This document shows positions 25,857 to 32,141 of a DNA stretch of 35,026 nt, piece after piece (position 1 is the stretch's first letter; each line of letters begins with the position of its first letter). This DNA is from Xenophilus sp. L33 (GTDB taxonomy: Bacteria; Pseudomonadota; Gammaproteobacteria; Burkholderiales; Burkholderiaceae_C): assembly GCF_009765735.1 (NCBI RefSeq), contig NZ_LMUW01000164.1:1-35026 (forward strand), read 5' to 3'. The notes below the pieces were generated by a model that saw only the letters and a program-made list of their open reading frames with translations, searched no databases and was not told the origin of the DNA. Both the position numbers and the translations under genes were made by a program.

Positions 25857-26348
25857 ATGACCGACCGCTTCGACATCCTCTTCGTCTGCATGGGCAACAT
25901 CTGCCGCAGCCCGACCGCGCACGGCGTCTTCCGGCAGCGCGTACGCGACGCCGGCCTGGCCGAGCAGGTGCAGGTGGCTTCCGCCGCGACCCACGACCTG
26001 CACACCGGCGAGGCGCCGGACCCGCGCAGCGTGGCGCACGCGGGCAAGCGCGGCTACGACCTGTCCGACCTGCGCGCCAGCGCGCTGACGCCGGAGCGCC
26101 TGGCCCGTGCCGACCTGGTGCTGGTGATGGACGAGGCCAACCTCGCCGAGGTGCTCGCACGCTGCCGCGCCGACCAGCGCGACAAGGTCGTGCCGCTGAC
26201 CCGCTTCTGCAGCCGCCATGCGGCGACGGCGGTGCCCGATCCCTACTACGGCGACACCGCCGACTTCGAACGCGTGCTGGACCTGGTGGAAGACGCCAGC
26301 GACGGCCTGCTGGACTTCGTGCGCTCGGGCCGGCGCGCAGCCTCCTAG
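25857..26348 (+). CDS. Low-molecular-weight protein tyrosine phosphatase
   Basis: A 163-residue cytoplasmic phosphatase. The P-loop VCMGNICRSP carries nucleophile Cys11 and Arg17 (C-X5-R), and the general acid Asp128 lies in DPYYG. Length and motif order match the LMW-PTP family, which dephosphorylates phosphotyrosine or related substrates. It is 36 bp after the epimerase but has no functional link to it that I can see. Its stop codon shares the tetranucleotide CTAG with the stop of the converging LysR gene. Confidence 0.92.
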   Translation: MTDRFDILFVCMGNICRSPTAHGVFRQRVRDAGLAEQVQVASAATHDLHTGEAPDPRSVAHAGKRGYDLSDLRASALTPERLARADLVLVMDEANLAEVLARCRADQRDKVVPLTRFCSRHAATAVPDPYYGDTADFERVLDLVEDASDGLLDFVRSGRRAAS

Positions 26349-27241
26349 GCACCCGCCGAGGTCTGCCGCAGCGTCTGCACCAGCATGCGGTGCAGGCTGT
26401 CGACCGCCTTCGAACCGCGCGAGGCCGCGCTGCGATACACCGCGACCTGCATCGGCTCCAGCGGCCCGAGGCCCTGCTCGATGCCCAGGGTCTGCAGGTG
26501 CGCCGGCGCGCTGCACTGGGTGAGCACCGCCACCGCCAGCCCGCTCTCGACCGCGGCGATCTGGCCGGCCAGGCTGGAGCTGTTGTAGACCACCTTGTAG
26601 GGCCGGCCCTGTTGCGCCAGCGAATGGATCGCGCTGCGGCGGCCCAGGCTGGCTTCCTCGTAGACGGCGATCGGCAGGGGATCGCGCATCCAGACGTCGA
26701 ACTGCCCGGAACCGACCCAGACCATCGGCTCGTGGAACAGCAGGGTGCCGCGCCGCGCGTGGTCGCGCGAGACCAGCGCGAGGTCGAGGTCGCCGCGCGC
26801 GACACGCGGGATCAGCGAGGTCGACTGTTCGCAGTCCAGCTGGATCTCGACGCCACCGTGGCGCGGCGCGAAGCGCTTGAGCACCGGCGTGAGGTACTTG
26901 CTGGCGTAGTCGTCCGGCACGCCCAGGCGCACCAGCCCCGACACCGATTCGCCTTGCAGCGCGGCCTGGGCCTCGGCCTGCAGGTCGAGCATGCGGCGGG
27001 CGTAGCCCAGCAGCGTGTGCCCCTCGTGCGTGAGTTCGAGACGGCGCGCGCCGCGCTCCAGCAGGCGGCTGCCGACGGCCGCTTCCAGCTTCTTGAGCTG
27101 CATGCTCAATGCCGACTGCGAACGATGCACCTCAGGCGCGGCGCTCGACAGCGACCCTGCGTCGACCGCGGCGACGAAGCTCTTGAGCCAATCGATCTGA
27201 AGATCCTGCACGTATTCGATAAGCGAATGGAAAGGTTGCAA
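26345..27241 (-). CDS. LysR-family transcriptional regulator
   Basis: A 298-residue LysR-type regulator: helix-turn-helix with HRSQSALSMQLKKLEAAVG (about 38-57) and a C-terminal effector domain. The longest frame opens at TTG (27241); LysR proteins of this branch usually begin near QIDWLKSFVAAV, so the GTG at 27208 (start of VQDLQIDWL) may be the real start. Neither has a strong ribosome site. It is divergent from an EamA exporter, the usual layout for a LysR protein controlling an exporter, and an imperfect inverted repeat lies between them. Confidence 0.88.
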   Translation of the reverse strand: MQPFHSLIEYVQDLQIDWLKSFVAAVDAGSLSSAAPEVHRSQSALSMQLKKLEAAVGSRLLERGARRLELTHEGHTLLGYARRMLDLQAEAQAALQGESVSGLVRLGVPDDYASKYLTPVLKRFAPRHGGVEIQLDCEQSTSLIPRVARGDLDLALVSRDHARRGTLLFHEPMVWVGSGQFDVWMRDPLPIAVYEEASLGRRSAIHSLAQQGRPYKVVYNSSSLAGQIAAVESGLAVAVLTQCSAPAHLQTLGIEQGLGPLEPMQVAVYRSAASRGSKAVDSLHRMLVQTLRQTSAGA

Positions 27242-27259
27242 ATTATGCGCTTTTCGATT
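27214..27259. promoter_or_regulatory. Inverted repeat in the LysR/EamA divergent region
   Basis: Arms ATTCGATAAGCG (27214-27225) and CGCTTTTCGATT (27248-27259) pair at 10 of 12 positions with a 22 bp spacer. It is one of few AT-rich patches here and may be the LysR binding region. The left arm lies inside the coding region if lysR starts at TTG 27241, but outside it if the GTG at 27208 is used, which mildly favours the later start. Confidence 0.35.
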
Positions 27260-27286
27260 CTCTGCAAGCGGCGCAAAGTCCGGCCC

Positions 27287-28267
27287 ATGAGTTCATCGAA
27301 CACCTTGCCGATCGCGTCCGTGTCGCCAGCCTCGTCCTCGGGGGCGGCCCGGCCGCTGCCGGCGCCCGGCCCGCTCGACGCCCGGGCCGGCGCCGTGATG
27401 ACCCTGCTGTGCCTGATCTGGAGCCTGCAGCAGATCTCGCTCAAGGCGGTCGCGGAGCAGGCCAGCCCGATGCTCATGGTGCCGCTGCGCTCGGCCGTCG
27501 CCCTGCTGCTGCTGGGCCTCCTGATGCACCGGCGCGGCGAGAAGCCCGAGTCCGGCCGCTGGCTTCCCGGCGCGGTGGTCGGCGCGCTCTTCGGCCTCGA
27601 ATACCTCGGCGTGGCCGAGGCGCTGCGCCTGACCGGCGCCTCGCACGTGGTGGTCTTCCTCTACACCGCGCCGATCTTCGCCGCGCTGGGCCTGCACTTC
27701 CGGCTGCCGGCCGAGCGGCTCGGCACGCAGCAGATCGCCGGCATCGCGCTCGCCTTTGGCGGCATCGTGCTGGCCTTCCTCGGCGGCAGCGCGGCCGCCT
27801 CGCCGACGCAGGGCGGCGGCAACGCCTTGCTGGGCGATGCGCTGGCCTTGGCCGCCGGCGTCGCCTGGGGCGCGACCACGGTGACGATCCGCTGCAGCAG
27901 CCTGGCGTCCGCACCGGCCACCGAGACGCTGCTCTACCAGCTGCTGGGCGCCTTCGTGCTGTTGCTGCCGGCGGCCTGGCTGACCGGGCAGATGCATTTC
28001 GAATCGACGCCGGTGGTCTGGGCGCATCTGGCCTTCCAGAGCCTGGTGGTCTCCTTCGCGAGCTTCCTCACCTGGTGCTGGCTGCTGCGCCGCTACCTGG
28101 CGTCGCGCCTGGGCGTGTTCTCCTTCCTCACGCCGATCTTCGGCGTGGTGCTCGGCGTCGGGCTGCTCGGCGAGGCGCTGGAGACGCCCTTCGTCATCGG
28201 CAGCGCACTGGTGCTGGTCGGCATCGGCCTGGTGAGCGTGCGGCGCGGCGTTCCGGCGCGGCGATAG
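27287..28267 (+). CDS. EamA/DMT-family transporter
   Basis: A 326-residue inner-membrane transporter with about ten hydrophobic helices in two EamA repeats (about 35-165 and 185-320). Family members export metabolites such as amino acids or import small solutes. Seen: SHVVVFLYTAPIFAALG and a C-terminal repeat with SRLGVFSFLTPIFGVVLG, the typical paired motifs. The start is set at ATG 27287; an in-frame ATG at 27245 would add 14 polar residues. It is divergent from, and probably controlled by, the LysR gene. Substrate unknown. Confidence 0.88.
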   Translation: MSSSNTLPIASVSPASSSGAARPLPAPGPLDARAGAVMTLLCLIWSLQQISLKAVAEQASPMLMVPLRSAVALLLLGLLMHRRGEKPESGRWLPGAVVGALFGLEYLGVAEALRLTGASHVVVFLYTAPIFAALGLHFRLPAERLGTQQIAGIALAFGGIVLAFLGGSAAASPTQGGGNALLGDALALAAGVAWGATTVTIRCSSLASAPATETLLYQLLGAFVLLLPAAWLTGQMHFESTPVVWAHLAFQSLVVSFASFLTWCWLLRRYLASRLGVFSFLTPIFGVVLGVGLLGEALETPFVIGSALVLVGIGLVSVRRGVPARR

Positions 28268-28459
28268 GACCGGCATCGCTGCCGCCCTGCGACGTCCTCC
28301 ACGTGAGCGTCGATGCCAGCCATTCACTGGCGTGCTGGCCAACGCGGGCGTTTCGCGCAACCGCTATGCTCTCCCACCATGGCCTGCCCGCTCATTGCGT
28401 CGATCATCCACACCTTTAGAGGGTGGGTTGGCGCGCGACCCGAGTAGCCTCGAACCACG

Positions 28460-28484
28460 ACCCGCCCCACGAGGCGGGTTTTTT
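28460..28484 (+). terminator. Strong rho-independent terminator upstream of the P-loop kinase gene
   Basis: A perfect 7-bp stem ACCCGCC (28460-28466)/GGCGGGT (28473-28479) with a 6-nt loop is followed by an unbroken T run to 28484. It is about 190 bp after the EamA stop and only 35 bp before the next start. It either ends the EamA transcript late, ends a short unannotated transcript, or acts as an attenuator for the kinase gene. The 28268-28459 stretch otherwise shows only a weak TATGCT box (28365-28370) and a 22-codon open frame (28379-28447). Confidence 0.75.
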
Positions 28485-28487
28485 CCG

Positions 28488-28514
28488 TCTCCTGGGGCAA
28501 TTCAACCCAGGAGA
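28488..28514 (+). promoter_or_regulatory. Hairpin sequestering the kinase ribosome-binding site
   Basis: A perfect 9-bp inverted repeat, TCTCCTGGG (28488-28496) and CCCAGGAGA (28506-28514), with a 9-nt loop. The right arm contains the AGGAG ribosome site (28509-28513) of the gene starting at 28519, so folding would hide it. It follows the terminator by 3 bp. Together they look like a two-level leader control; no known riboswitch class is recognised. Confidence 0.5.
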
Positions 28515-28518
28515 TCGA

Positions 28519-29022
28519 ATGACAGCGAACACGGCCACCCTGCACCTGGTGTGCGGAAAGATTGGGTCCGGCAAGTCCACCCTCACGAAGCGCCTGGCGC
28601 AGGAAGCATGCACGGTGCTGCTCAGCGAGGACGACTGGCTCTCGCGTCTCTACCCGGACGAGATCCACGCGCTGCCCGACTACGTGCGCTGCGCCGGCCG
28701 CCTGCGCGATGCCATGGCGCCGCACGTCGCCTCCCTGCTCGCGGCCGGGACCTCGGTGGTGCTCGACTTCCCGTCGAACACCGTCGCCACGCGCGCCTGG
28801 GCCCGCCGGGTCTTCGAGGGCGCCGGTGCCGCCCATCGGCTGCACTTCCTGGACGTGCCCGACGATGTCTGCAAGGCGCGCCTGCGCGCACGCAACCAGT
28901 CGGGCGAGCATCCCTTCGAGACGACGGATGCGCAGTTCGACCAGATCACCAGCCACTTCGTCGCGCCGACCGCGGAAGAAGGCTTCGACGTGGCGCACTA
29001 CAGGGAAACGAATCTCAGCTGA
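28519..29022 (+). CDS. AAA-family ATPase / P-loop kinase
   Basis: A 167-residue P-loop protein. Walker A GKIGSGKST at residues 13-21, an acidic SEDDWLSRLYPDE (about 36-48) where small-molecule kinases hold the substrate/Walker B acids, and a lid-like Arg-rich CKARLRARNQSGEHPF (about 115-130). This resembles zeta-toxin/chloramphenicol phosphotransferase-like kinases often annotated as ATP-binding proteins. The target may be a small molecule or nucleotide; it is not deducible. The ribosome site is in a hairpin, and a terminator precedes it. The 3' end overlaps the converging broken gene by 8 bp. Confidence 0.85.
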   Translation: MTANTATLHLVCGKIGSGKSTLTKRLAQEACTVLLSEDDWLSRLYPDEIHALPDYVRCAGRLRDAMAPHVASLLAAGTSVVLDFPSNTVATRAWARRVFEGAGAAHRLHFLDVPDDVCKARLRARNQSGEHPFETTDAQFDQITSHFVAPTAEEGFDVAHYRETNLS

Positions 29023-29562
29023 CCCACAGGTTCAGCATCAGCAGCAGGGTGCCGTCGCCCGGCACGGTCACCGCCATGTCGCCGCGGCCACCGCAAGGCG
29101 GGCCGCCGCAGCGAAAGCCGGAGGTCCGCGCGTCGAGGCGATCGACGAAGGCGCCCGAGCGCCGGTCGATCACCGCGACCTCACCGGCACGCAACTCGCT
29201 CAGCAGCAGGTATTCGGCATCCACGGGAACGGCGCGCGACACGCGCCTGCAGCCGATCGCATCGATCTCGGCGCCGGTGACGGCGATCAAGACCGCGCGC
29301 GGTCGCCGGCGATCAGCGCGAGCCGCTGCTGCTCGGTCTTCCAGGTGGCGGTCCGTCCCTTGGCGAAGGACTCCAGCCGGCCCAGCGACAGGACGACCGC
29401 ATAAGGACCCTTGTCGATCGACACGCAATCCGCCGGCGCGGACGCGCGCAGCCTGAAGACCTCCTCTTCGCTGACGACGGTCGGCGCCGATGGTTGCGCA
29501 GCGGCCGAAAGCACGGACCCCGCAAGCCAGAGCGAAAGGAGCGAACGCACGAGTTGTTTCAT
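29015..29562 (-). pseudogene. Frameshifted gene for an exported hypothetical protein
   Basis: Two adjacent minus-strand frames read as halves of one protein. The N-terminal part starts at ATG 29562 (MKQLVRSLLSLWLAGSVLSAAAQ, a clear signal peptide cleaved near AAA-Q) and runs to a TGA at 29287. The C-terminal part (from about AVLIAVTGAEIDAIGC to LLLMLNLWVS) is in another frame and ends at 29015. The break lies in the palindrome GACCGCGCGCGGTC (29291-29304). Removing one CG dinucleotide joins IAGDR to AVLIAV and gives a 181-residue protein. So a 2-nt slippage insertion, a sequencing error or phase variation are all possible. C-terminal CGGPPCGG could be a metal or disulfide site. I do not recognise the family. 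Confidence 0.65.
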
Positions 29563-29612
29563 TGCGGCATGCAATGTAGTGGAAGTGGCTGGAATAGATC
29601 GCCGCTCCGGGT

Positions 29613-29626
29613 CGTCATGCATGACG
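29613..29626. promoter_or_regulatory. 14-bp palindrome in divergent spacer
   Basis: CGTCATGCATGACG is a perfect palindrome between the broken exported-protein gene and the divergent metallophosphoesterase gene. Its place 40 bp before the ATG at 29667 suits an operator. A short ATTC triplet repeat (29637-29648) follows. Confidence 0.3.
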
Positions 29627-29666
29627 TGACCGATCCATTCATTCATTCCCATGAGGAGCGAGAGTC

Positions 29667-30608
29667 ATGAAAGTACACGATCCGAATCGACGGCAGGCAC
29701 TCGGCTGCCTGTCCGCATGGAGCGGGGCGGCCATCGTCTGGACGCTGGCGGGCGGCATCCCCGCCGCGCTGGGTGCCACCCGGGACGGCACACCACGAAC
29801 GCCGGCACCGAACGCATTGAGCTTCGTGCAGATCAGCGACACGCACATCGGCTTCAACAAGGCGGCCAACCCCGACGTGGTCGGCAGCCTGCGCCATGCC
29901 ATCGCCGAGATCAACGCGCTGCCGGTCGCGCCGGCCTTCGTGGTGCATACCGGCGACGTGAGCCACCTGTCGAAGCCCGAGGAGTTCGGCAGCGCGCGGG
30001 AGATCTTCCAGGAGATGCATGTCGATCGACTGCACACGATCCCGGGCGAGCACGATGCGATCGACGACGGCATCAACGGCTACCTCAAGTTTTTCGACCA
30101 CGACGGCAAGGGCCGCGGCTGGTACAGCTTCGACCAGGGCGGCGTGCATTTCATCGGCCTGACCAACGTGATGAACTTCAAGATGGGCAAGCTGGCCGCG
30201 CTCGGCGACGAGCAGTTGGCCTGGATGAAGAGCGACCTGGCCGGCGTGTCGCATTCGACGCCCGTCGTCGTGCTGGCGCACATCCCGCTCTGGACGCTCT
30301 GGGAACCGTGGGGATGGGGCACCGCCGACTCCGACCAGGCGATGGCGCTGCTGCGGCCCTACGGCTCGGTGACGGTGCTCAACGGCCACATCCACCAGGT
30401 GCTGCAGAAGGTCGAGGGCCACGTCTCGCTGCACACCGCGATGTCGTTGGCGTACCCGCTGCCGACGCCCGGGCAAGCCGGCATCGGCGAGCCCGAGCCG
30501 GTCAAGGTGCCGGCCGAGCAACTGGCCAAGCTGCTCGGCACGCGACAGATCTACCTGGAGCGCGGCACGAGCCAGCTCGCGTTGATCGACCGTCCGTTCG
30601 ATCGCTGA
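29667..30608 (+). CDS. Exported calcineurin-like metallophosphoesterase
   Basis: A 313-residue metallophosphoesterase. The N-terminus has NRRQALG and a hydrophobic segment ending near ALGA (residue 37), suggesting Tat export of a folded, metal-loaded enzyme. Metal motifs in order: Asp58/His60 (ISDTHIG), Asp97 (HTGDVS), GEHD at 127-130, His205 (LAHIPLW), His241 and His243 (NGHIHQV). The third motif is normally GNHD; Glu replaces Asn here, yet the other ligands are intact. Substrates may be phosphodiesters. GAGGAG precedes the ATG. A cupredoxin gene follows by 40 bp and is probably in the same transcript. Confidence 0.88.
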   Translation: MKVHDPNRRQALGCLSAWSGAAIVWTLAGGIPAALGATRDGTPRTPAPNALSFVQISDTHIGFNKAANPDVVGSLRHAIAEINALPVAPAFVVHTGDVSHLSKPEEFGSAREIFQEMHVDRLHTIPGEHDAIDDGINGYLKFFDHDGKGRGWYSFDQGGVHFIGLTNVMNFKMGKLAALGDEQLAWMKSDLAGVSHSTPVVVLAHIPLWTLWEPWGWGTADSDQAMALLRPYGSVTVLNGHIHQVLQKVEGHVSLHTAMSLAYPLPTPGQAGIGEPEPVKVPAEQLAKLLGTRQIYLERGTSQLALIDRPFDR

Positions 30609-30648
30609 CATCCACCTTCATCTTCACTTTCACTTTCAGGAGATTCAC

Positions 30649-31023
30649 ATGAACCGATTCGCTTTCGGTGGCGCCTCCCTGCGCGCCCGGGCCCTTCGCA
30701 CCGCGGCAGTCCTCGCGCTCGCGGCCTTCACGAGCTTCGGCTCGCAAGCCGCCGACGTCGCGCCGGCGAAGACCGTCGACATCACCAAGTTCATGTTCAC
30801 GCCGATGGAAGTCACGGTCGCGCCGGGCGCCACGGTGCGCTGGGTCAACCACGACGAGACGCCGCACACGGTGGCCAGCCAGGGCCAGGCCAAGCTCTTC
30901 GCCTCCAAGGCGATGGACACCGACGACCACTTCGACTTCGTCTTCACCCAGGAGGGCGACTACACCTACGTGTGCAGCGTGCATCCCTTCATGACCGGGA
31001 CGGTGCACGTGCGCAAGCAGTGA
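30649..31023 (+). CDS. Periplasmic cupredoxin (plastocyanin/amicyanin-like)
   Basis: A 124-residue type 1 blue-copper protein. A signal peptide (about 1-35, ending SQAA) is followed by one cupredoxin domain with all four copper ligands: His73 (TPHTV), Cys109 (YVCSVHP), His112 and Met115. It carries single electrons in the periplasm. AGGAG lies 7 nt before the ATG, after a TTCACTTTCACTTTC repeat. Co-location with the exported metallophosphoesterase suggests a shared periplasmic role, but the partner is not clear. Confidence 0.92.
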   Translation: MNRFAFGGASLRARALRTAAVLALAAFTSFGSQAADVAPAKTVDITKFMFTPMEVTVAPGATVRWVNHDETPHTVASQGQAKLFASKAMDTDDHFDFVFTQEGDYTYVCSVHPFMTGTVHVRKQ

Positions 31024-31047
31024 GATTCCGGCGCCAGCGAGGTTCCA

Positions 31048-31080
31048 TACGAAGCGTATATACTTCATATACGCTTCGTA
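31048..31080. promoter_or_regulatory. Perfect palindromic operator of the ParD-like/MetAP unit
   Basis: Two perfect 14-bp arms, TACGAAGCGTATAT (31048-31061) and ATATACGCTTCGTA (31067-31080), flank a 5-bp spacer. It ends 12 bp before the ParD-like start and contains TATACT (31059-31064), a possible -10. Ribbon-helix-helix antitoxins usually repress their own operon through such sites. No T tract follows, so it is not a terminator of the cupredoxin gene. Confidence 0.7.
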
Positions 31081-31092
31081 CAGGAACCAACC

Positions 31093-31347
31093 ATGGGTAT
31101 CGTCAAGATCTCCGACCTGATGCACGAGAACCTGCGTGTGGCCGGCAACGCCCTCAGCAGGTCGATCAACGCACAGGCCGAACACTGGATACGCGTCGGC
31201 ATGCTGACCGAGATGCATCCCGAGCTGGACTACCGCGAGGTCTGCCAGCTGCTCATTCAGGCCGAGCTGTCGGGCGGCCTGGACCTCACCGCGGCCATGG
31301 GCGCGCCGACCCCCAAGCCGCGCGCGTCCGCGAACGGAAAGCATTGA
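31093..31347 (+). CDS. ParD-like antitoxin-family protein
   Basis: An 84-residue protein resembling the ParD-like family (ribbon-helix-helix relatives). VKISDLMHENLRVAG forms the N-terminal strand/helix, followed by SINAQAEHWIRVGMLTEMHP, a motif common in these proteins. It probably binds the palindrome just upstream. No ParE/RelE-type toxin follows; instead its TGA overlaps the ATG of a methionine aminopeptidase, so the two are translationally coupled. AGGA lies 7 nt before the start. Whether it acts as antitoxin or simply as autorepressor is open. Confidence 0.82.
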   Translation: MGIVKISDLMHENLRVAGNALSRSINAQAEHWIRVGMLTEMHPELDYREVCQLLIQAELSGGLDLTAAMGAPTPKPRASANGKH

Positions 31348-32138
31348 TGGTGCACGGCGTTCCCCTTCGAAGCGCCGAGGAAATCGCGATGGCGCGGTGC
31401 GCCGCTCGGCTGGCCGCGGAGGTGCTCGACATGATCGGCCCGCACGTGGTGGCCGGTGCGAGCACCGAGGCGCTCGACCGGCGCTGCCATGCGTACATCG
31501 TCGACGTGCAGGGCGCGATCCCGGCCAACGTCGGCTACCAGACCTATCCGAAGACGATCCTCACCTCGGTCAACCACGTGGTGTGCCACGGCATTCCCTC
31601 GCCGGACAAGATCCTCAAGACCGGCGACATCGTCAACATCGACGTCGCCGTCATCAAGGACGGCTGGTACGGCGACACCAGCCGCATGTACTTCGTCGGC
31701 ACGCCGAGCACGCTCGCCCGGCGGCTGGTGACGACCACCTACGAAGCCATGCGCGCGGCCATCCGCCAGGTCAGGCCCGGCGCGACGCTGGGCGACGTCG
31801 GCCATGCGATCCAGTCGGTCGCGCGGCGCGAGAACTTCAGCGTGGTGCGCGAATACTGCGGACACGGCATCGGCCGGATCTACCACGACGAGCCGCAGGT
31901 GCTGCACTTCGGCCGGCCCGGCGAAGGTCTCGTCCTGGAGCCCGGCATGGTCTTCACGATCGAGCCGATGCTCAACGCCGGCGGTCGCGAGACCCGGCAG
32001 CTGGCCGACGGCTGGACCGTCGTCACCAAGGACCGTTCGCTGTCCGCGCAGTGGGAGCACATGGTGGCCGTCACCGAAGACGGGTACGAGGTGCTGACCG
32101 CGTGGCCCGGGGGCACCGGCGCTTACCCGGCGATCTGA
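31347..32138 (+). CDS. map: Type I methionyl aminopeptidase
   Basis: A 263-residue M24A peptidase that removes initiator methionine. All five metal ligands are seen: Asp99, Asp110 (GDTSRMYFVG), His173 (YCGHGIGRIYHDEP), Glu206 (FTIEPM) and Glu237 (QWEHMVAVT). The length matches E. coli MetAP (264 aa). It overlaps the ParD-like stop by 1 bp. A MetAP linked to an RHH regulator is unlikely to be the only housekeeping copy, which normally sits beside rpsB/tsf; this may be a second, regulated copy. It converges on another M24-family gene 3 bp away. Confidence 0.93.
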   Translation: MVHGVPLRSAEEIAMARCAARLAAEVLDMIGPHVVAGASTEALDRRCHAYIVDVQGAIPANVGYQTYPKTILTSVNHVVCHGIPSPDKILKTGDIVNIDVAVIKDGWYGDTSRMYFVGTPSTLARRLVTTTYEAMRAAIRQVRPGATLGDVGHAIQSVARRENFSVVREYCGHGIGRIYHDEPQVLHFGRPGEGLVLEPGMVFTIEPMLNAGGRETRQLADGWTVVTKDRSLSAQWEHMVAVTEDGYEVLTAWPGGTGAYPAI

Positions 32139-32141
32139 GCT

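Noticed and set aside
28379..28447. 22-codon frame as an amino-acid leader peptide
   Set aside because: It has no ribosome site and no run of one amino acid, and the predicted transcription start is only about 2 nt upstream of it. Kept only as part of the leader hypothesis.
28268..28520. tRNA or known riboswitch in the EamA-kinase spacer
   Set aside because: No cloverleaf with a T-arm GGTTCGA-type sequence in the right place and no known aptamer consensus could be matched; only the terminator and RBS hairpin are supported.
31048..31080. Terminator of the cupredoxin gene
   Set aside because: Perfect stem but AT-rich and without a T run; its position over the ParD-like promoter fits an operator better.
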